From Gibbula magus (taxonomy: Eukaryota; Mollusca; Gastropoda; Trochida; Trochidae), in assembly GCA_936450465.1 (NCBI GenBank), contig OW388304.1, forward strand, positions 5,648,700 to 5,712,699: a DNA stretch of 64,000 bases, given 5' to 3'. The notes under the pieces are model-generated. The model ran no database searches and was not told the DNA's origin. It worked only from the letters and a program-made list of their open reading frames with translations. Below are positions 57,707 to 64,000 of the stretch, in pieces. The position numbers were made by a program, and so were the translations under genes. The first letter of the stretch is position 1, and each line of letters starts with the position of its first letter.

Positions 57707-60662
57707 ATGGCCGTCAATAACAATGCGAAGTGCTCTTCCATGAAATCCAATCAATTGTCCGATTATGTGCGAAATTTAACAGTTGAAGCTCGGGAGAGGT
57801 ATATTAACAAGTTGAGGTATCAGTCTGACACGTGTATTTTGCCCGATCCATACAATTTACAGAGTGGATGGCTTGATGATCCGTCATTATGGCCGGACAT
57901 TACTTTCACGGATATATACTTCTATCTCGTTGATACGCCTGGGCAATTCACTCACGATAGTTTGAAAGCTTACAAATCATTAAAAGCCTACGAGTATGTG
58001 AAAAGTGGACATGTTTTCCCGATTTTCTATCACAGTATCGAGCATTCGCCGTACTGTTTTTTGAAGACAAAAGTGATCCCTTCTCAACGCCTACGTGACA
58101 AACCTCACCAACCATGGGTCTGTGTAAACAAATCTGAGGGGACCGTGTACTGTGCTCACTGCACCTGCATGGCAGGGTAAGAATTTAAAAAAAACAAAAC
58201 CTTTTTTTTAAATTTTAATAATTTCATTTTGTAAATAATTTTTGAAAAAATTATTAATGCTTCCTACTGTATTTACTGATAAATATTATCTTATCTTATC
58301 TTATCTAGTGCATTTCATGATCAACCTGGACACACCCACTTTTAAACACTGTGTAGAAAAATTAACAAAATGTGTGAATTAATTTGCCAGCAATTTGTTT
58401 AGTCTCTTCTAAGTGTGGATAATGAATGTTGATTGTCAAATTGTCAGGGATTGGGTGGGAAAAGAATATTTTAAAAATAACACAATCAGCAATAACAGAA
58501 CATATAATTACCACTAAAAGTATTGAAAATTGTAAATCAGTATGAAGTTTGAATTTAAATAATCTGGGTAATTTACAATACATGCATTTTTTATGTATGT
58601 AATTTTGTAATCACATCATAGCAAACATATACAATCTTAATACAAAAGGTGTGTTAAAATTAATCATCTTTGTGTCTGTGTCATTGTCTTTCACATAATA
58701 TAAGAATGTTTATTGAAAAGTGGAAAATGTTCATTATATATTTACATATCTAATATTATATTTTAAATATCTAATATTATGTTTTTTAAATTGCAGTCTT
58801 GGAGAAGTATGCAGTCATGTTGCAGCACTTCTGTTCAAGGTTGATGCTGCAGTTCGAGCTGGTCTGACATCAAAGGCGTGTACAAGTGAGGCTTGCAAGT
58901 GGAATGCTGCATACAGAAAGCAGGTATGAACTCAGAAGCCACACATAGTTGTTACAAACTATGTATTATTTAAATTACAGTATTAATGTAAATAAAAAAA
59001 AAAAATATTCAGCATTACTTTTCCTTAATTATGTAACAGCAGAAATAATTTAATATTCATCCACTTTGGACACATTTTATTCACGACACCCAAAGTAAAT
59101 AAACTAGATGTTTTGAAATATAAGGATGTATAGCATACTTTGCATAAGCTTATGATACAGGTTTGTTATTGTCTCAAATTTTTATTTAAATAAACATATT
59201 CTTCCAATCATTCCAGTGTTCAGGCAATACTGTTACATGAAAATTTGCTGTACTTGTCTTTAATTATTTTATATGAGTTAACACTGTAGTATACATAACA
59301 GATAATAAGCTGTTTACATTATGTTGCTACATTTTCAAACCAAATACCAATTCTATCCAATGTCTTAATTCATTTTATGCATCATGAATACATGTTCCTT
59401 ATATCTTAAAATGGCATAACTTCTTTTTGTTATACTGTGGTCTTTGTTAAATGCAGCAATGTTCTTTTTGTTCTAGCTCTTGCCAACACCAATCAGTGAG
59501 ATTGAAAATATTATGAGCGGCCACCTGAAGACCAGGATAACAACAGTGACTGCAGCAGGAACAGCACAACTCCCTGACAGAGATTTGTTAAAATCTTTGC
59601 AAGAGGTCTGTCCGAATGCTGTATTCTTCAAGAGCATTCCAAACTTAGACGAAGAAGAAACTGACACAGCAGAAGAGGACATAGAGAAGAGCTCTTTTCC
59701 ACCCACTCTCACAAGCTTAGCATGTGAAGACCCTATACCAAGTGGCAACATCAAGGAAGTGTGTGAGAATAAATGGGCATCTGTTAAATATACTTCAGAG
59801 CAAATCAAGAATCTTGAGAAAGTTACCAGGAATCAAGCCATAAGCCCGCTCTGGTATGAACACAGAAGAGGAAGGATAACAGGCACAAAGGCTCATGACA
59901 TCTTTGTCAGGAAACCGACAACTGATCCCCGGAACAATGTCATGAAGGTGATGGGGTACAATGTGCCAGACATTTCAAAGAAGGCTGCAGTTGCATGGGG
60001 GATTGATAATGAATCCCGTGCAAGGAAACAGTATTCAACCCATCAGGCCAGCCTTCATACAGACTTTAAATCCTCAACTGTTGGACTCATAGTAAGTGAA
60101 GCTAGACCATACCTGGCAGTGTCAAGTGATGGCATTGTCCAGTGTTCATGCTGTGGAAAGGGGTGTATTGAGATCAAAGTGCCCATTTAAGCACAAAGAC
60201 CATGAAATACACACATCAGCACAAGACCAGAGCTTCTGTCTCAACAAGGACCTGACTCTAAAATCCAAGCATAGGTATTACACCCAAGTCCAGCTGCAAA
60301 TGCATGTCCATGACGTGTTGTTTTGTGATGTTGTTGTTTTTACAAACATCGACATGGCCATCATTCGAGTATCGCGCGATGACAGTTTCATCTCATCTCT
60401 TGTGTCAAAGTGTGAATCGTTCTTCTTTGATCATGTTCTTCCTGAGATTGTGACAAGGAGACTGGAAGAAGCCAAGCCTGTTGACAGAGACACTGTCAGT
60501 GACTCGGACAATGTGTGGTGCCTGTGTCAACAAGAAGAACATGGTCGCATGATTATGTGTGAGGGACCAAACTGTTCCTACACTTGGTTTCATTATGAGT
60601 GTGTTGACATTCGAAGGAAGCCAAAAGGATCATGGTTTTGTCCAAGCTGTGTAATGGGATAA
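57707..60662 (+). CDS. SWIM zinc finger - YqaJ nuclease - PHD finger protein (one frameshift)
   Basis: Three exons: 57707-58176, 58797-58923, 59477-60662 (GT..AG, matching phases), about 594 residues. Exons 1-2 meet inside a SWIM finger (YCAHCTCMAG joined to LGEVCSHVAALLF, CxC..CxH). Exon 3 carries a lambda-exonuclease/YqaJ fold: SPLWYEHRRGRITGTKAHDI, WGIDNESRARKQY (E), YLAVSSDGIV (D), CIEIK (E-x-K) and YYTQVQLQMHVHD (Q), then a C-terminal PHD finger (WCLCQQEEHGRMIMCEGPNC, WFHYECV, GSWFCPSC). The YqaJ part would cut or resect DNA, SWIM/PHD would bind DNA, protein or chromatin (inference). One extra G at about 60179 shifts the frame just after EIK and gives a stop at 60188; the frame resumes intact after it, so the lesion is very recent or a sequence error. 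Confidence 0.82.
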
Positions 60663-61251
60663 TGTATTAAATGTGCATGACCTTGTATATATATATATAT
60701 AAATAGGATATTTTTTCCTCTGAGCTCAACAATTGATAAATGTAAATGAAATCAGTGACCAGTGGTAAACAACTTTGTTTGGTTTTAGTTTGTTGATTTA
60801 AGTGTTTCCAGGTAATACCTTATAAACTAAACTGTTCAATGTTGGAAGTGTGAGTTTGATAGGAAGTAAGATGCTGAGTGCAATGAAGATTTTTTATACT
60901 CTTTGAAAACTATTGTTTTATTACTGTTAAATTGCATTTTCAGTGTATTAGATTGACAGCTTGTAGTTAAACATTTATGAATTCTGAGCTGTTAAATGTT
61001 GTAAGAGTGACCTTGATATGAAGAGAAGAGAGATGCTGAGCTAAATGATGGATATTTTATACTCTTTGAAAATTATTGTTTGTGAATTCAAGTCTAGTAG
61101 ATTGACAGCTTGTTCTTACAAATGTTGAAGGTGTGGCTTGGATATAAAATAACTGAGATAATGGATCTTGGAAGTAACAAGGTCAAAATAAAACTCTGAA
61201 CACATTATGCTGTTATGTGTTTTTTTTATTTATTCACATATCAATAAAGCA
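60663..61251. other. 3' UTR/spacer between the two transposon genes
   Basis: AT-rich with two diverged direct repeats (TTTTATACTCTTTGAAAA near 60892 and 61058). AATAAA at 61187-61192 and 61243-61248 are candidate poly(A) signals for the + strand gene. Confidence 0.45.
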
Positions 61252-61255
61252 TTAA

Positions 61256-61566
61256 AAGGAACTGAAGCATGTTTTTTTAAAATTTAATTTTTCAAATTTC
61301 CTATTTATAGTTTATGCCAGCTTTATTTACTTTATAATGTAAAACATCTTATTACACAGACCAAATATCTGTCAGCCATTTTAATTTGAACACATTTTAT
61401 TCCTTTAAATTACAAAACAGATTCCCATGGGTTTACTAAACAGTGTACACCAATTTCTTAACTTGGTTTTCCGGAGAGAAAAGGGTTTTTACAAAATAGT
61501 GATTATTTTTTTAATATATTTCATCAACTTATTTGAATGTTGAAAAAACATGCTACTGGCCTTTTA
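61256..61566 (+). mobile_element. MITE copy 4, nested in the transposon
   Basis: Begins AAGGAACTGAAGCATG after TTAA (61252-61255) and ends CATGCTACTGGCCTTTTA, with interior CAGCCATTTTAATTTGAACA like the other copies. It landed in the gap between the two convergent genes without breaking either. Confidence 0.7.
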
Positions 61567-61586
61567 TCACTATGAAATGTGACAAT

Positions 61587-63267
61587 TCATGCAACCAACT
61601 TAGGGTGGAGGTTTGCAATAGCACTACAAATTGTCATGATATTGTCAAATTGTGGCACAAGGTTCATCCGCAAGGTTGTACTAAGAATTCTAAAGTTCTT
61701 CACTCTTTCTATAGCACGCTCAACATGAATTCTGACACGTGACAGCCTCCTTCCTATTTCTATCTCCTTTGGACTGAGTTGAGCTTTTCCTCTTGTGAAG
61801 GCGGGGATTGCCAGTTGTGCTCCGCAAGCTGCGAGGTCGTCTGCAATGAGGAAGCCACGGTCTGCCAGGACGAGGTCACCATGTTCAAGCAGTTGTAGAA
61901 ATCCAGAGCGTTGGGTTATAACTTTGTCTGACACTCTACCTCCAAATGCCCTAGATACAAAAGTCACTGCTCCCACTGGTGAAACTGCAATCAGTACTTT
62001 AACAGTATTATGACTTTTATAGTTTGACCAACTCATTCCCCTCACTGTAAAACTACCTGGTCTTTCTATAAAGATTTCACAGCAGTCTATGATGACTCGA
62101 CAGTTTCTGTATGTGTGTTTGATAACTTTGGGCATGTTCTTTATGACTTCCTCCTTTGCAGGCCAATGCACTAAAAATGATAACTTGGGAGCTAAGACTT
62201 GAAGCGTTTTACTGATTAAGTCACTCACACTTTGTCGTGACACATTAAACCTATATGCAAGGTCTTGGTCCACTAGGTTGAGTCTGAGTTTCATTAACAC
62301 CATGAGTAGAACACTTCCAGGGGATAGGTTCATGGATACAGGTAGCACACTTGAACAGAAACTCACAAGCCATAAGAATGTTGCGTAGTTGGGTATACCT
62401 GTCATAAATAGAGTTTTTGCATCCTTGTTGCCATCTGCAAGGAATGATTCTCCAAATTTGGAAGCCTGCAGTTTTCGTCTTGTTTCACGCAGATCCCCTT
62501 GGAGATTTGCTATCTCTGTTAGTAGTTGTTTCTTTTCCCTCTGTAGCTTCATTATCACCCCCAAGCAAGGATCATGTACATCTGAAATTTAAGAATATTG
62601 TTATTGTTAAAGCCATTATGCAGATGGTGAAATTAAGTTTCATTTACATTCGATAGCTTTATCTTTGGTTTTATTGAAAATTGTTGCAAAATAGAATTTA
62701 TACCATGTTAGTGAGCTAGTGTAACTGCTGCTTACATGATGCCAGTATAGTATGAAATACCACTTTCATATTTTATCTTACTTGGAAATATGTTTATGCA
62801 CATTATCAGAAATTTTGCTTGACAAATATAGATGAGTAAATCAATACACTTGAATACTAAACTTCCCCATATAAATTTTCTTTATTTCTTTTGAATCATA
62901 TTACATAAAACTTTATGTGCCTCATTTTGTACCATATATTTATTTTTGTTTGTGGATAAAAATGGTATTTATGACAATAATGCTCATTTCGTATCCACAC
63001 CTGGTTGGGCATAACTTTCTTCCTCTTCATCATCAGCATCTTCGACATGTACACCGCTGTTTGTGGTGTTGGAGAGCTCCAGAAGTATGGCAGCAGCAGC
63101 ACTTGTCTCACGCTGCATCAGTGCATGTGTCTCTTTCTTACTGTCTCTTGTTTTTACTCTCTCAAATCTCTTGCACTTTTCCTCTGGTGTGAGCATAGAG
63201 GTACTGGTGTAGCCCATGTTGACATGTGGTACATAGTCAGGATCACTTGGATCACTGCTTGCAGAAC
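61587..63267 (-). CDS. HTH + DDE transposase (IS5/Harbinger-like fold), 5' partial
   Basis: Two exons visible: 63267-63001 and 62581-61587, joined in phase 1. The first encodes an acidic linker (DPSDPDYVPHVNMGYTS, ADDEEEESY). The second starts with a coiled-coil stretch (MKLQREKKQLLTEIANLQGD), then an HTH (LVDQDLAYRFNVSRQSVSDL) and the DDE core: NCRVIIDCCEIFIERP (D), HGDLVLADRGFLIADDL (D), RVRIHVERAIERVKNFRIL (E). It would catalyse cut-and-paste transposition. The exon at 63267 begins with a tag acceptor in phase 1, so at least one upstream exon exists, probably with a DNA-binding (THAP-like) domain, not seen before 64000. No stops or shifts. Confidence 0.82.
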
Positions 63268-63289
63268 CTAGGAAAAATTGCACTCATAA

Positions 63290-64000
63290 GTATACAACAT
63301 AATTGTTACAATACATGCATCAAATTATTATCTAAAATTTCACACCAAGTGGACATACTGTAGCACTGAAAATTGTGCATGGCCATACTTGATTTTTATT
63401 TTCAGGTAATACCATGTATGAAATATATTTTTTTAAGACAATGGATGTTTACAAGTTGACAAGAAATCACATTAACAATTTATTGTTTTATGTCATAGTA
63501 TTATTTGATACCCATTCAATAATAAATTTACAGAAAAAGAAATAAATAAAATGTTGAAATATATTCACAAAGTCAGTTTGATAGAGGAAGTCATTGAGAT
63601 AAACATTTTAGAACGAAATATGTAAAGAATTCATGATTCAATATCAGCAAAAATATCAATGATTTAATTTCAGGATTTTAAAAAATGAGAGCCTGTCTCA
63701 GCTCGAGAAGGAAAAAGTATTGCATGATCGAAAACTGAACAATTCGTTAAATTGGAAGGTGTAATCGAATCACAACGTTTTTTAAAACAATAATTACAAT
63801 CATGACCATTTAAAATACCATTTGACACGCTTTTATTTTGGGTTTTCCACATAAAGTCACAATAAATAAATCAAATTTAAAAGAGAATTTGGTACTCTCG
63901 CTGTTCGACCTCGGCAGGTCGGGCATGGCAGTGGAAGCCAACACAACTTCGCACACAATCACTCGTGAATGTAAAAATTATTTATAAAAATTAATATATA
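63290..64000. other. intron/5' region of the transposase gene
   Basis: No exon recognised. The minus-strand frame at 63852-63670 has a few Cys (CNYCFKKRC) but no THAP or other finger I can confirm. Confidence 0.35.

Larger units (their letters stand above)
57618..64000. mobile_element. two-gene DNA transposon, ISL2EU-like (right end outside window)
   Basis: Homology to the GON-gene intron stops at about 57615. What follows is a + strand gene with SWIM, YqaJ-type nuclease and PHD modules and a convergent minus-strand gene with an IS5/Harbinger-type DDE transposase. From established knowledge, ISL2EU (IS4EU) superfamily transposons of animals encode exactly such a DDE transposase and a separate YqaJ-nuclease protein. 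The left terminus probably lies near CTCCTATAGCGACTGCCG (57618); its inverted partner is not found up to 64000, so the right end and target duplication cannot be checked here. Confidence 0.6.

Noticed and set aside
63670..63852. THAP-like exon of the transposase
   Set aside because: Cys spacing does not fit a THAP finger, and no in-phase donor was found.

Overview
The window is animal nuclear DNA: AT-rich, intron-split genes with GT..AG junctions, no operons, and a heavy, layered load of transposons. The mix (secreted PAN/CCP/GON proteins, a YqaJ/SWIM/PHD gene beside a DDE transposase, several LINE families, a DIRS-like recombinase, mariner, many MITEs) suggests a marine lophotrochozoan, most likely a mollusc. 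That assignment is inference from gene and repeat style.

The host content is a tandem array of three paralogous genes on the minus strand. Gene 1 (23434 to 11140) and gene 2 (42418 to 30838) are complete, with seven coding exons each: signal peptide + PAN/apple domain, a four-Cys half-EGF exon, a CCP/sushi exon, three exons that together form a GON domain of about 199 residues, and a 50-bp last exon encoding a short Cys-containing tail. They predict secreted proteins of 407 and 403 residues. Gene 3 (57507 to 46685) shows exons 2 to 7; its exon 1 is not seen, and the expected intron position is occupied by a large DNA transposon running to the window edge. The GON domain is best known from the C-terminus of ADAMTS9/20/GON-1 proteases; here it appears with no protease domain.

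Layout. 0-4 kb: non-coding with a 23-bp satellite. 4.3-5.5 kb: dead LINE carrying RNase H. 5.6-6.7 kb: 32/33-bp satellite. 6.7-11 kb: 3' flank of gene 1. 11.1-23.4 kb: gene 1, whose big intron holds a foldback-like inverted structure (13.6-16.9 kb) and a mariner (17.9-19.2 kb); its first introns hold two MITEs. 24.2-27.3 kb: a 5'-truncated LINE with an open EN-RT frame. 30.8-42.4 kb: gene 2, with MITEs and a LINE scrap. 43.9-44.2 kb: second copy of the 33-bp satellite. 45.3-46.2 kb: LINE 3' fragment. 46.7-57.5 kb: gene 3, whose big intron holds an AT palindrome, a LINE fragment and a DIRS-like element with inverted terminal repeats. 57.6-64 kb: a two-gene ISL2EU-like transposon, with SWIM-YqaJ-PHD on + and an HTH/DDE transposase on -, converging on a nested MITE.

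Intergenic segments downstream of each gene also align with one another (satellite, 'accattgttgtca' segment, MITE position), so the array arose by duplication of roughly 20-kb blocks that were then hit by different transposons. Coding exons are far more alike than the introns around them, even at silent sites, which suggests gene conversion or strong constraint.
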